Shown: positions 47,300-58,828 of the stretch, one piece after another | Numbering within the stretch: the stretch's first letter is position 1 | Layout: every line of letters starts with the position of its first letter | NCBI GenBank assembly: GCA_015680905.1 | Contig: CM027378.1 | Location: forward strand, 104,615,501-104,679,500 | Origin: Coptis chinensis | Taxonomy: Eukaryota; Streptophyta; Magnoliopsida; Ranunculales; Ranunculaceae | Length of the DNA stretch: 64,000 nucleotides | Direction: 5' to 3' | Position numbers and translations under genes: made by a program | The notes under the pieces: model-generated | The model's input: the letters and a program-made list of their open reading frames with translations, nothing else | What the model was told of the DNA's origin: nothing | Database searches by the model: none

Positions 47300-47714
47300 C
47301 AAAGGCCCAAAATATAGCTGATATATCCGATATATTTCGGTAAATTGGTACACCGATATCGATATTTCCGATATATATTCACCGAATATTGAACTCTTTT
47401 TTTTCCGATATATATCAGAATTTCCGATATGAAACTTTATATCGCCGATATAATTGATATTTCCGATATAATCGATATATATCGGTTGACTTTTTGACCA
47501 TTTTAAAATATAAATCCGATATTTTCAATATATTTTCGATATATATCCGATATTTTTGATATTATATTTTCGATATATCCGATATTTCTGATATTTTAAA
47601 TAGTCTGGACTGGTTATCAAAAAAATAGATATATCCGAAATATCTGATATATCCGATATATATCGGTTTTTGGGTACACCGATATATTAATCGATATCGA
47701 TATTTTGGGCCTTG
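47300..47714. mobile_element. hAT-type MITE, 415 bp, filled with CGATAT words
   Basis: Ends CAAAGGCCCAAAATAT and ATATTTTGGGCCTTG, flanked by the exact 8 bp duplication CTTTGAAG (47292-47299 and 47715-47722). The interior is almost entirely CCGATATATCGG-like words in both orientations. Confidence 0.92.
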
Positions 47715-47722
47715 CTTTGAAG

Positions 47723-48687
47723 TCCACAAAGTTATTTTGAGATGACTTTGTTTGATACTTGATGAGAACTGACTGCAAGCCCATTATGTTGTCTGAATAC
47801 ATGCAGGCAAGTGCTCTCAATGGAAACCAAAAGTTGCACTCTTCAGCCGGTGCTGGATTTCTCAATTCCATACCTTTTGAGTACCAATAATAGATAAAGC
47901 CATAATCAAATCTTCTACTGAGAAATAAAGCTTTGAACATTAAAGTGCACACTATTAACAAAATTAGCAGGCTTAATTCCTGGAAAAACAAAGTCAAACA
48001 CAACTCAAACTCAATTGAGATGTTAGCATTCATTGACACAATGACACTGGACAGTGAATCAAGTAGTTGGCATGTTTTGCAAAAGAGGTTCGATAAATCA
48101 TAGAGAAGGAATTCATTATTATTGAATATTTTGGTTCAACTACTCAATTAACTTATGTTGTTATGAACATAATTATAGCCATGACACAGTGATGTCACAA
48201 TTACCATGTTTAATTGTCAACAAATAGCAATGCCGTATTTATTTTTGTTCCAGGACGGAATCATTGTTCATCATAGGTTGATTCAATACCTTACACACCA
48301 CCAACATTGTTTTCCTCGCATGCTTCTCCTACTTTGTGCCTAAATTATTGCCATTATAATAGCACAATATCGTTGGGGCTTACCTTTTTCTTATATAAAG
48401 CAAGGTTTAAAAAGATATTTTCGCATAATACCATATTACCATGTTGATGTCACCATTGTGTTTTTAATTAGTCATAACAACGTTGTCACTGCTTTAAAAA
48501 TAAGTATGGAGTTGGGATCATACTCTGCCGTTTTGCAATTTTTAACATTTTGTTTAGAATTTAAGAAATCAAAATTTGTATTATTACTTCGGGACTTCAG
48601 GTGCTCGATTATGGCTTTACACACACCTTTAGAACACCTCGTTTTTCACAAAAGCAATTTTGCTACTAGTGTCATTAGCAAATAGCA
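47723..48687. other. No gene assigned
   Basis: A minus-strand frame (47617-48039) has a protein-like stretch (MELRNPAPAEECNFWFPLRA) but overlaps the MITE and matches no family I know. Nothing else seen. Confidence 0.4.
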
Positions 48688-48695
48688 AACCACAA

Positions 48696-48875
48696 CATAG
48701 ATGGAACTAGGAGGTGTGTGTGGGCAGTCGCACCCCAAAAGATTTGTAAAAATCACATTATGTGATACTAATATGCTCGAAAATTGGCAAGTATACAAGG
48801 ATCCCCCCCCCAATTTTTTTTGTAGAAGTTCCACTAGTTTAATTTCTGGGTTGCATATACCTAGTTCCGTCTTTG
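48696..48875. mobile_element. hAT-type MITE, 180 bp
   Basis: Ends CATAGATGGAACTAGG and CCTAGTTCCGTCTTTG, flanked by the exact 8 bp duplication AACCACAA (48688-48695 and 48876-48883). Confidence 0.88.
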
Positions 48876-49232
48876 AACCACAATATACTTTTACATAGGT
48901 GAAAGATCAGTAGATGATCCATGCCTTAAGATCAGTAGATGATCCATGCCTTATATGTTGACGCATTTCGAAATTATCCATATTCAAATTGTACAACTTG
49001 GCTTAGCTTAGGGAAAAAAAAAAAAAAAAAGAAAAAATTGATTTGTGTTACTTTATAGAAACCATAATATAATTCAAATTTTAGTTCATTCCGTCAAAAT
49101 GTTGATTCATTTAAAAGCTCGAACTTATAGAGAGGGAACACACTAAAAAAGTTGGAAAGATGATAATTCTCATCTGATCCATCAGTTAAAAAACGAAGAG
49201 CGAGGAAAACGACAAACCTATCAACTTGTATG

Positions 49233-50478
49233 TTAGGGTCTGCACGGTTCGGTTCTGGTCGGTTTTTATTAGAAACCGACCACCAAACCGACCTCATTGG
49301 TTTTTCACTCAAGCCAACCGAACCCGAACCGATATGTATAATAACCCGATCCTAAATTTCAGTTCGGATTGGTCAAATTTTCAAATCCACATAAATTTCA
49401 AATAGAAAAACATCAAAACCAAAAAGAAATTTGAAAAAAAAAAAAAAGGATGACATCTTTCTTTTAACCCAAAATTTTTTGAGTTCCAACTTCCAACTAA
49501 AAACCCAAAAAACTAAACACGGAGAGATCTCAATTTATTGTGAAATCAATTCAAATTTTTGTGAGTGGTTTGTGAGATTTTAAATGAGCGTTCTTTTAGA
49601 AAGGGAGATAGAGATTTGAATAGAGAGGTGAGAAGAAATTAGGAATTTAGAGCAGAGAGGAGTAGTTGGGCAGCTAAATTGAGAATTAGTTTTTTTTTTT
49701 GTTAAAGGTAATTGTATTGATTAATAGCAAAAGATTACAAAGAAGAAAAAAAGTTGGAAGAAGAATTGTCCAAATAGACTCTTCTAGACCTCCTCAGTGC
49801 GTAAATCTAAAGTAAGTTACATCAGGGTGTTCTATTTTATTTAGGAAGTCCGGTTTGCAACCCTACCACACCATTGTTGAATTCCATTTGGTAGTAGCAC
49901 GCCTTTCTTAGCACAACAATCCGCGCTAAAATTCGACTCCTTCCATGTACATGTTACATTAATCCAATTAGCATGTTGCTTAACCTTGTTCCATTTAGCT
50001 TTGATTGACCAATGAACTTTGCCACTTTGAAAAGCTTTGACTGCTACCGAAGAGTCTGACTCCACCCAAATATTAGTCCACCCATGTCAATTGCTCTCCA
50101 GTCTCCACTATAGCAACAGACTCAGCAATGTAGTTTGTGGAAACTCCAAGACCTCTTATAAGTGTTTCCACCACAAGACCTATGTAGTTGTAATTGAGAA
50201 TTAGGTTTGTAATTGTGTTTTATAACAAGATCTAATGGCTAAGATGTATTCTTGGCATCTAAGGGTAAAAAACTATTAAGTATTTATCAAGCCCTAACTA
50301 GAGAGTGGTTCGGGTCAGGTATTATGGGTTTAAAATTTTGAAAGCCGATATCCGAACCAACCTAGTCGGTTACTAATTTTCTCAACCGAACCCAACCAGT
50401 TATTATGAAATACCAAACCAAAACCGCCCCTAGTTCAGTTCAACTCTGTCGGTTTAGTCTGTTTCATGCACACCCCTA
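49233..50478. mobile_element. hAT-type non-autonomous element (1246 bp with nested LINE)
   Basis: Ends TTAGGGTCTGCACGGTTCGG and TGCACACCCCTA are imperfect inverted repeats of the TAGGGGTGTGCA type. Flanks CTTGTATG (49225-49232) and CTTATATG (50479-50486) match in 7 of 8 positions. The interior near both ends is rich in CGGTTCGG/CCGAACC words. A 5'-truncated LINE is inserted at 49690-50191. Confidence 0.82.
49690..50191 (-). mobile_element. 5'-truncated L1-type LINE with RNase H end
   Basis: The minus strand encodes the end of an RNase H domain: ESDSSVAVKAFQSGKVHWSI, then WNKVKQHANWINVTCTWKES and NFSADCCAKKG, as in plant L1 open reading frame 2. Upstream ETVAIVETGEQLTW is in another frame, so there is at least one frame change. 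A poly(A) tail (T run at 49690 on the plus strand) and the 13 bp direct repeat AATTGAGAATTAG on both sides (49677-49689, 50192-50204) show insertion by target-primed reverse transcription. Confidence 0.88.
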
Positions 50479-50609
50479 CTTATATGTGCAGTGATCCTCT
50501 GAAAGTTCAAACTTTGGGATAACATACTATCCCTTGGCACAAAATAGAACTTCTGATTTTAGAAGTTATAAAGTGTACATCAATCACCTCCTATGAGTTT
50601 AGAATAACG

Positions 50610-50612
<3 letters not shown>

Positions 50613-50670
<58 letters not shown>
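50613..50670. repeat. (AT)n microsatellite beside the Mutator-like element
   Basis: About 29 AT units ending at the element border; a TATATATAT target duplication would be hidden in it. Confidence 0.9.
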
Positions 50671-50672
<2 letters not shown>

Positions 50673-50860
50673 CCCCGTTCAATGGACATCTGTAAAACGG
50701 ACTTGACCAAAAGGTGAAATTTCACAAAATATACTCACGGAGGGTTTTAGAAAACCCCAAACGTCTCTCCTATTCTCTCTCTCATATTGTCTCTCCCATA
50801 TCTTCATTCGTGACTCTCTCTCCTATTCTCTTTCAATATTACCGCGACTATCTCTCTCCT

Positions 50861-52461
50861 AGTAGTTTCTTTCTCTCTCATGTGGTTCGTCTTTTTTCCA
50901 TTTCTCATCCTAAAATTCAGTATGTGGATCTACTAGCAAAAGCAATGGACTCTCTCTCCTTCCCGAAAGCAAAAGCAGCGTGACTCTCAATTTCCAAATT
51001 TTCATATTTCGGATCTCAAATTTTTGGATCTACTAGCAAAAGCAATTTCCAATGTCTCTGTGGTTGATTATTGAATATCTTACACCAATTTGATACATGG
51101 GCCACCAACCCATCATTTCAATGCAGTCCGTTTCCATTACCATCCCAACTTGAGTTAGTATCATTATATAGACAAGATACGAAGGCCGCTAAGTGAGTGA
51201 TTACTCCTCTACAGGTCATGGTGCACAATGCTTAATTTTAAAGGGAATATTCTTGAACAACTAGTGTTTCGAACTTTCAACATTTTACACTTTCAAAAGA
51301 ATTCAAGAGATCCCAGTACCACCAAGTTAAGTCACGCAATGAACTGTTTTGAGTATTGTTTACTTGGATTTGCACGTACTCAATTTGGGGTTTGTGGAAT
51401 TGTGGTTTCTATTGCAACAATTCTATTTCAGTTGTGAATTTCTTTTGTCCATTCGAGCTCTCGACAAATCTTGAACAACATAACTTAATTTACCTTGGTT
51501 TCAATTTCCTACTTCTCAAACAAATTAGTGGTGCTTTGGTGGTGGTGGAGTCAGACATGCAGTGTTGTATCTTAGGTGATTGTTGGTAAAGTCATTAGCC
51601 TTTGCTTTTCAACATATTGGTGCCAATGTATATATTATCTAGTACTACAAAGCAACTCTACTCTACCTATCCTAAGAACAGAACGTTTAATTGGTTTCTT
51701 TTCAAGATGCTTGGTTCCGTCATGTACTGCTTGAGCTTAAAGAACAAGAGATATAGTTGGTGTGCTTATTGCTTTTCTTATGTATTTGAAGATGAATTTG
51801 TGATTGGGAGAGCATATTTTTTTTTCTTGATCTTTTTGTAAGTTTAACCTGTGGAGTAGATTTTAGTGTCTCTAGTATCATTTTGCAATTTGCAAAGCTT
51901 TATAAATCAATGCCATTTTTACTTTTCTCATATTTACTTTTGCAATTCTGACTTTGTATGTACTACTGGAACGTGAGAAATAACACAAGATATTCACGTT
52001 TATTATTTGAGCTCACAGTCAAGTTAATTGTCAACATTAATTCAATGCAAAAAACTCAAAATAAAACCCTTCCGAATACACTAAAAACCATTCCAATGAA
52101 TCTTCCAAAAGCAAGCTTCAAATCACGCAACATAACTTGTATTTTTCAAAATGCAGTAACCTTTGAAATGCAACCTTCAGAATCCAATTATATGCAACTC
52201 TCTTTAATCAATCGACATTCCTATAGCAGAAACAAATGAACATTTGAAGCTATACGGAAAAAACAACAACAACCATACTTATAAATAAACAATTAAAAAT
52301 GCTTATTTTACCCAAAGAAGAAGATGAATAAGAATCATCATTTGTGCTAGAGTCCAGAGTTTCGTCCTCGTTGGACAAGGAATTTTTTTCAGTGCAACTA
52401 AATTAAGATAAGAAAGAACATGTGAATACTCTTAAAAAAAAAAAAAAAAAAAACGCTTTTG
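50861..52461. other. Non-coding interior of the Mutator-like element
   Basis: No domain recognised in the short frames. Ends with an 18-base poly(A) tract near 52435-52452, downstream of the FAR1-like remnant on its strand. Confidence 0.45.
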
Positions 52462-52989
52462 TTACCCATTCTTAAGCTGCGGACAATTCCTTTTATCGTG
52501 TGACACTTCAACCTTGTTACAATACCATTGCACCGTCTCCTTTTATATTTTGGTGTTTTTTTTAGTGCTTTCTCTTTATCTCCTTTAAATCTTTTTCCAC
52601 ATCCTTTTGGCCTTGCTTGACTTGGTTCATGATGATAATTAATTGCCAAATTAGAACTTTTCGCTCTAGAAACTCCTACACTTGTATCACAACCAAACGC
52701 TGGACTACTTTTCGTATCAACATCCACTATTTCTGAACTTTTTTCTTGCTTGTAACACACGTATTCCTTTCTTCCACATTCACCATCTTTCTTCCTATCA
52801 GACCAACTACGAACACTGAATCCAGTGATTTTGGCATATTTATTGTAGAAACTGTAGATCGACATCATCAAGTGAGTCAAACTCTTGTCCTATTCTAGGT
52901 TTGGCATCATTTGATACTTGGGGATTGTAAACCTGATTTGGTTTCCCACCTACACTCTCACTCTCAATTTCGAAATCCTCATCTTCCAT
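52462..52989 (-). pseudogene. FAR1-RELATED SEQUENCE-like remnant (DNA-binding part plus zinc knuckle)
   Basis: From an ATG at 52989: MEDEDFEIESESVGGKPNQV, leading to IGQEFDSLDDV, the start of a FAR1 DNA-binding domain. The frame then changes and continues SFYNKYAKITGFSVRSWSDR and GECGRKEYVCYKQEKS. The middle is RPKGCGKRFKGDKEKALKK; then RRCNG, and after a second frame change CNKVEVSHDKRNCPQLKNG with a stop at 52462, matching the CCHC-like end of FRS proteins. The MULE-transposase and SWIM parts of full FAR1 proteins are missing. FAR1/FRS factors descend from Mutator-like transposases, so this may be a captured host gene or a MULE-borne relative. Two frameshifts make it a pseudogene. Confidence 0.75.
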
Positions 52990-54384
52990 CTCAATGTAAC
53001 CTGAAAAAATAAAAGAAAATAAGAAGGTATATCAAACACAAGTTCAAATAAGCGCTACGCAACATTAAACAATATATATGTTTTTTTAATTACGATACTT
53101 GATAGTATAAATAAATACAGTACTAGTAACACTTCAAAATGATTAAAATTATACGACACTAACTATTACTAGGGAATTACCAACTCAACCAAAAAAGTAT
53201 TTTAGTTAGTGTGTGTGTGTGGGGATCTTATCTTGTACGCACCATACCCAATGAAGACAGACACTTGAGAAGGTGACTACGGAACCCAAAATTCTACTAT
53301 GACTAATGGATTATCTAGGATGAGTGTATGGTGGAGAGGCCCTGAGAGTTGGGAACACAGAGTATTAGAAACTTTTGGAAAATTCCCCATTCTTGGTAAT
53401 AGTCAAGTTATTAATTGTATGTACCTTTTTATTTTTTCTGCATAGCCAAGGGGCAATGATGTTGGCAAGTTTTGATTCCAACTCTCATGTCAAGAGTAAC
53501 CATAGTTTGCGATTTCGGAATTATCGAAATTCCGACAAATCCAAAAACCAAAATTTACAATATTTCGACCCATGTTATATTCGGAATTCCAAAAAATTTC
53601 AGAATTATCAATATTTGGACTCTAAACTGTTTTTTCCGGTTTTTTGAAAAACCGAAATATTAGGCAGAATTCTGATATTCCGTTCAGAATAATGAACATT
53701 TGGAGTAACAACTACAAGTCCCTTCTCCACCATGGCTCACGTATTTGAAAAATATACATCAGAATGAAATAGTGAAAAGATGTATAACCACTGATACTAG
53801 AGCTAATATTTAAAACACAAATACAACACTGACACATTTTCAGATATACATAGGAACCCATCCACCTAGCTCAGAAGAATTTTTCTCATTGTTGTTTCAT
53901 GGTGTCAATCTCCTCAACACTTAAACTTAATCATCCTTTATTAGTTGATACAGTTACTCTTTTGATATTGTAAATTAAAATGTTATATCCTAGTTGAGTT
54001 CAAATAAAAGATACAACACTACGTGAATAATTAAATCAAACAATTCATAATTAAATCAATAAACCAGTAGGTAGTTATTCTAATGTGACAACCTTTTGTT
54101 CTTCACTGTTTGCAATATTGAACTATGTAACCAAGCTACTGGCATAACCCGCAAAGACCTACTAATGTGTGAACTTGAAATTGGTAACTAGTAAAGCAAG
54201 CACAAACAATGACGAATAGTTGGTTTCTTTGAAGATGCAACAATGGATATTGATGTTAGCAAAAAAAAAAAAAAAACTAAACTTACGTGTAATCGAGATT
54301 CGCAAAGCTTGTAAGCTTTTTGTTTAGGCTTATAAGATGAGAAAGAGAGAAAAGAGAAACCCTTTTATAGAGAAAGAGAGTACC
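52990..54384. other. Non-coding interior of the Mutator-like element, right part
   Basis: No domain recognised. A stretch at about 53510-53690 (TTTCGGAATTATCGAAATTC and following, ACAATATTTCGACCCATGTT) resembles part of the MITE at 57787-58224, suggesting a nested related MITE. Confidence 0.45.
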
Positions 54385-54579
54385 ATGAGGGAGAGAGTCG
54401 CGGTAATATTGAGAGAGAATAGGAGAGAAAGTCACGAATGAAGATATGGGAGAGAGAATAGGAGAGAGGGAATATGAGCGAGGTTTGGGGTTCTAAAACC
54501 CTTCGTGAGTATATTTCATGAAATTTCACTTTTGGTTAAGTCCGTTTTATGGATGTCCGTCTGTGAGCGGGGCTATATA

Positions 54580-55562
54580 TATACACACACGACCAGGTTC
54601 CGTTTACCACAGTTTTTATACCACGATTTATACCACACCCCCCTACAAGATGAGTTAAGTGCTAATAATTTGTGGATATGATATATTAATCATAGATAAC
54701 ATCTCCACAAAAATGCATTTCATTTGGAAGTCTCTAACCTAGTTAAGAATCGTTGTCAACTTTGAATTTTTTTTAATGGCTCAAATTTTTTGATTTTGCA
54801 ATTATCTTTTGACATAATTAAACATTATCAAATGAGTTGAAATTTTATATAGGTGATCGTCATGGTTAGTTGAACACATCTACACAAAGCTAGGTTATAA
54901 TTCAAGTTGTAGGTAAAGTTGTAGAACATGGTATAAACTATGGTATAAAAAACGTAGTAAACGGAACCCTATATATATATATATATATATATATCTTCGG
55001 AATTTTCTATGACTTTAATTATATTTAGCTTCATGACTTCATCAGGTTGAGGAAGATCCAAATTTCTGTTACACATACGACCAGGTTCCGTTTACCACAG
55101 TTTTTATACCACGGTTTATACCACACCCTCCTACAAGATAAGTTAAGTGGTAATAATTTGTGGATATGATATACTAATTAATCATAGATAACATCTCCAC
55201 AAAAATTCATTTCATTTGGAAATCTCTAACTTAGTTAAGAATCATTGTCAACTTTGAATTTTTTTTAACGGCTCAAAATTTTCAATTTTGAAATTATCTT
55301 TTGACATAGTTAAACATTATCAAAAGAGTTGAAATTTTATATAGGTGATCGTCATGGTTAGTTGAACACATCCACAAAAAACTAGGTTATAATTCACGTT
55401 GTAGGTAAAGTTGTAGGGCATGGTATAAATTATGGTATAAAAAGCGTGGTAAACGGAACCTGCTATATATATATATATATATATCTTCGGAATTTTCTAT
55501 GACTTTAATTATATTTATCTTCATGACTTCATCAGGTTGAGGAAGATCCAAATTTCTGTTAC
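54580..55562. repeat. Tandem duplication of a MITE plus flank (two copies of about 490 bp)
   Basis: Each copy contains a MITE starting AGGTTCCGTTTACCACAG and ending GTAGTAAACGGAACC or GTGGTAAACGGAACC (54594-54970 and 55083-55461), then a TA microsatellite and the identical flank ending GAAGATCCAAATTTCTGTTA (to 55071 and 55562). The shared flank shows one duplication event rather than two independent insertions. Confidence 0.85.
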
Positions 55563-55677
55563 ATCCGGACATCCATCCAGTACTCTAACTCTCTTATTGT
55601 TGGAATAAATCTTAGCCCAAAACAAAATGAGAAAACAATATTACTTAGGTTTTGCACGCCTGCACGATCTCTATTGC

Positions 55678-55712
55678 TCACCATCACCATCACCATCACC
55701 ATCACCATCACT
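55678..55712. repeat. (CACCAT)n microsatellite
   Basis: About five CACCAT units. Confidence 0.9.
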
Positions 55713-55726
55713 TCGATCAGCTAGAC

Positions 55727-56378
55727 TAGAGGTGTCAATGGTCCGATTTTTGGTCCGGTTCGTAGTGTTGTAAGAGTCAATAACCATTTAATTTTGCGGT
55801 TCCAGTTCTTCACAATTATTAAAATTGTGGAACCTTATCCATAATCACTAGTTCCTAGCGGATATTTTTGGTTCCGATTCTTCCTTTCGGTTCTTAAGAG
55901 ATTCACTATTTATACAAAAAATTTATTAGTCTTATTAAAAAATGTGTTTATTAAAAAATATGTCCTAAAAACACATAAATACTGCACTAATGAGTCGCTT
56001 TTTAAATATTAATATAAATAATTATGTTATTTAATAATAAAGTTAAGTAAAACTATATATTTAAAGTTGTAAGATATATTTTTATATTATTTATATTATT
56101 AAATACCATGAAAAATTGAAAACTACATATTATACTACAAAATAGAATTTAATAATATATAAATGAATGTTTTGAGTTTTTATATACTTTATTTAGATAT
56201 TTTTTTATCTTAAAAGTACTATAATATTCGATTCCGGTTATGGTCCGATTCTTTTGTTTAAAAAAACATTCGGTTCCATATAGTCCGATTTTTTTAGTAC
56301 CAATTTTTAAATGGTACCGTAACCATGATTTTTTTTTACTGTTCCGGTTTCGATTCCGGGTATCCATTGACACCCTTA
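55727..56378. mobile_element. hAT-type non-autonomous element, 652 bp
   Basis: Ends TAGAGGTGTCAATGG and CCATTGACACCCTTA; flanks AGCTAGAC (55719-55726) and ACCTAGAC (56379-56386) match 7 of 8. The interior is A+T-rich with GGTCCGATT-type words near both ends. Confidence 0.82.
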
Positions 56379-56386
56379 ACCTAGAC

Positions 56387-57778
56387 CACAAATAACGTCA
56401 TATTCACCTCAGATGATGCTAGCACGCATTTAGTGGAAATTTTTAAATTTTGAGAACAAGTAGTAAACATATGGTACAGTGCAGGCGAAGGGGACCGATC
56501 ACCATGTTTGGGATACTCGTTTGTGTGACAAATCTGACTACTGACTAAATGGTGGCGTGGAGAATTGAAACAAACAAATATGTTGAATCGCTCACTTGCA
56601 GTAATTTTTAAAACTATTTACTTTGCTTAACTGTTACGATTGTTCTTTTTTATGCAACCATTAAACCAAGAGGAACAGAATGATGGTTCCAACCATATTT
56701 CCATGCAGCCACGTTTACTTGCATTTACATAACCTCGAAATCCAGCATAATTTAAGATCAGAAGCAACTTCTTACTGAGGAATGCTATAGACACCTTTGA
56801 AGATTTGCATATATACCAGTAATACCACATTATAAACCCATGCAAAAATTGCAAATGTTGGTCAATGGTCATCAGCACATTTCTATATATGTCTCCATGT
56901 ACTTGAAAATTGTTATAGAAAATAACATCACAAATGAACAACCATGGAAAAAACAGAATTTTGGAACTGAGTTTGTTCTTAAATAGTTTTGTAGATTTTG
57001 GGATAGCACGGTGCAATACTTGAAGGACTTATTCCTTAGATTTTTGTTTCACTTTCATCTTCAACAACGATAAGCAATTGTAGAGCAAAAGGAGAAGAAA
57101 AGACACAGAAAAGTGATTCTAGGTGCGGGGGGCGCTAATAAGAAATGCAAATTTCCCAAGGGCACATGATCCAACAACTATTTGAAGGTCATTTTTTTAT
57201 TTTATTTTTTCGATAATATTATTTGAAGGTCACTACGTGTTCATAATCCATGTGTCTTGTATTATATCTTTCTCAATAAAAATAAGGCCCATGTGAAATT
57301 AGTCTGGAGTTTGATTCTGGAGTTCCCCACACAAGCCCATGTGATAAAGCAGCTTTCTTCTTCTTATAAAGCGACCACGCCCGTTTGGCTGCAATCATGC
57401 GGTCTACATTGAATAATTCCCCTCCCTTCTTCCCATTTCTTGCTTTTTATTTCTTAGTTTTTCCCAAGGTCCTCTACTAGCCTGTTTTTACCATATTATA
57501 TTTGTAAAGTGTAGCTGCTACCAAGATTGCCCTTAACTTTACTCGACATTTTCAACTTGTCTGTAGTCTCTAGACATTATTATGTAGGGGGTATTTTGTA
57601 CCTTGATTTTAGGGAATCGGGGGAAAAATAAATTCAGTAAATAATATCACTATGTTTGGTTGTATATCACATTATCACCAAAGAATGTAGAAGTTATTTT
57701 TCGGGGAAAAAAAAAACAAGTGCACTGTGCAGGGGATGATTTTTTTTTGGTAAAGAGGGGATGATTGAAATCCAACTA
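56387..57778. other. No gene seen
   Basis: A+T-rich. The minus frame at 56627-57016 has no recognisable domain. A phrase TTTGAAGGTCA occurs twice (57181, 57222). Confidence 0.45.
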
Positions 57779-57786
57779 TTTGAGCT

Positions 57787-58224
57787 TAGGGATGTAAATG
57801 AGGTGGGTCGTGGGGTGGGTTTGCTATCGGATCCCATCTCCAACTTTATTTTCATTCTCCATATCCGCTCTATCCCCATTTCACTTGAGAGATAGTCGAG
57901 GATTTTCCATATCTGCCCCATTCTTTATTAACCAACTTAACTAAAACAAAAATCTCTTAATTCTCGTTCTGCCTATAGTTTGGGATTTCAAATTTCAGAA
58001 ATTTGAAAAATTAAAATTCACAATATTTCGACTTATGTCATAGTTTGATTCTGACTAATTTTAGAATCATAAATATTTTGATTTATATTATTTTTTTCGT
58101 TTTTTTTGAAAAACTAAAATAGCATAATTTTGACATTATGTTCGGAATCGTGAACACTGTACCCGCCCCATTGGAGTCGGGTCTCCGTAGAGCCCCGTCC
58201 TTGTGGATATTTTTTACATCCCTA
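57787..58224. mobile_element. hAT-type MITE, 438 bp, upstream of the LAX2-type gene
   Basis: Starts TAGGGATGTAAATGAG and ends TTTTTTACATCCCTA, flanked by the exact 8 bp duplication TTTGAGCT (57779-57786 and 58225-58232). Its right end lies about 440 bases before the TATA box of the auxin importer gene. Confidence 0.9.
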
Positions 58225-58660
58225 TTTGAGCTCATTGTTGACATAAACAGTCAACTTTAAGGGATTTTATAAATATTAAAGGCAGCAAATTTGCTTTTGT
58301 TTAGTTGGTAATTAGGTAATACTAGGAACAGAAAGAGGTCCAATCAGTGAAGTGAGAATGTTTGTGTTAGTTAATGCTAACTATAAGCTCGAAAAGCGTG
58401 GGTAATCCACTCGTGCGGACAAGGCACTCACGCTGCCTAATATATTTTAATCAGATTAATCATGAGTGACAACACATAAAATAAAAATCAACTTGAACTG
58501 AGTAGTTTATTGACTTTCGTCAAAGCAGCTTAATATCAACAGAACATTTGCTCCAAAAGCAGTTTTCAATTCTCACTTCACTTCCCCCTAAACCACTTTA
58601 TAAGTTTATATACACCTCTCAACCTAACCTTTCCCATCACCCAACAGTCCTTGTGTCTTG

Positions 58661-58668
58661 TATAAATA
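58661..58668 (+). promoter_or_regulatory. Probable TATA box of the LAX2-type gene
   Basis: TATAAATA, 168 bases before the start codon; a start site near 58690 would give a 5' leader of about 140 bases. Confidence 0.65.
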
Positions 58669-58777
58669 CCGGTCCATGCCTTCTTCCACTGTTCACTTTG
58701 TTTAGAATCTCAAGCGCGGCACATTATATAACACAAGTAGCCAGTACTAAGTTCACTCACTCATCAGTCATCACTGT

Positions 58778-58819
58778 GGGTGTGTGTGTGTGAGAGAGAT
58801 ATATATATATATATATATA
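58778..58819 (+). repeat. Compound (TG)n(GA)n(TA)n microsatellite in the 5' leader
   Basis: TGTGTGTGTGTG, then GAGAGAG, then about nine TA units, ending 10 bases before the start codon; likely length-polymorphic. Confidence 0.85.
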
Positions 58820-58828
58820 GACACAGCA

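Larger units (their letters stand above)
50671..54574. mobile_element. Mutator-like element (MULE) with about 190 bp inverted ends
   Basis: 50671-50860 is the inverted complement of about 54385-54574: both begin AGCCCCG and share AAAACGGACTTRACCAAAAG, GTGAAATTTCA and the long CTCTCTCCTATTCTCT region with CATATCTTCATTCGTGACT. Ends of about 190 bp in an element of 3.9 kb fit a MULE. The flanks are AT repeats, so the 9 bp duplication cannot be separated from the microsatellite. Inside is a broken FAR1-like gene on the minus strand; no transposase core is visible. Confidence 0.82.

Noticed and set aside
47617-48039. 140-residue minus-strand frame with a hydrophobic stretch
   Set aside because: Its C-terminal third lies in the CGATAT-rich MITE and the remainder matches no family I recognise.
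55678-55712. CACCAT repeats that would encode a His run, like a cloning tag
   Set aside because: An ordinary hexanucleotide microsatellite in plant DNA; no vector sequence or open gene around it.
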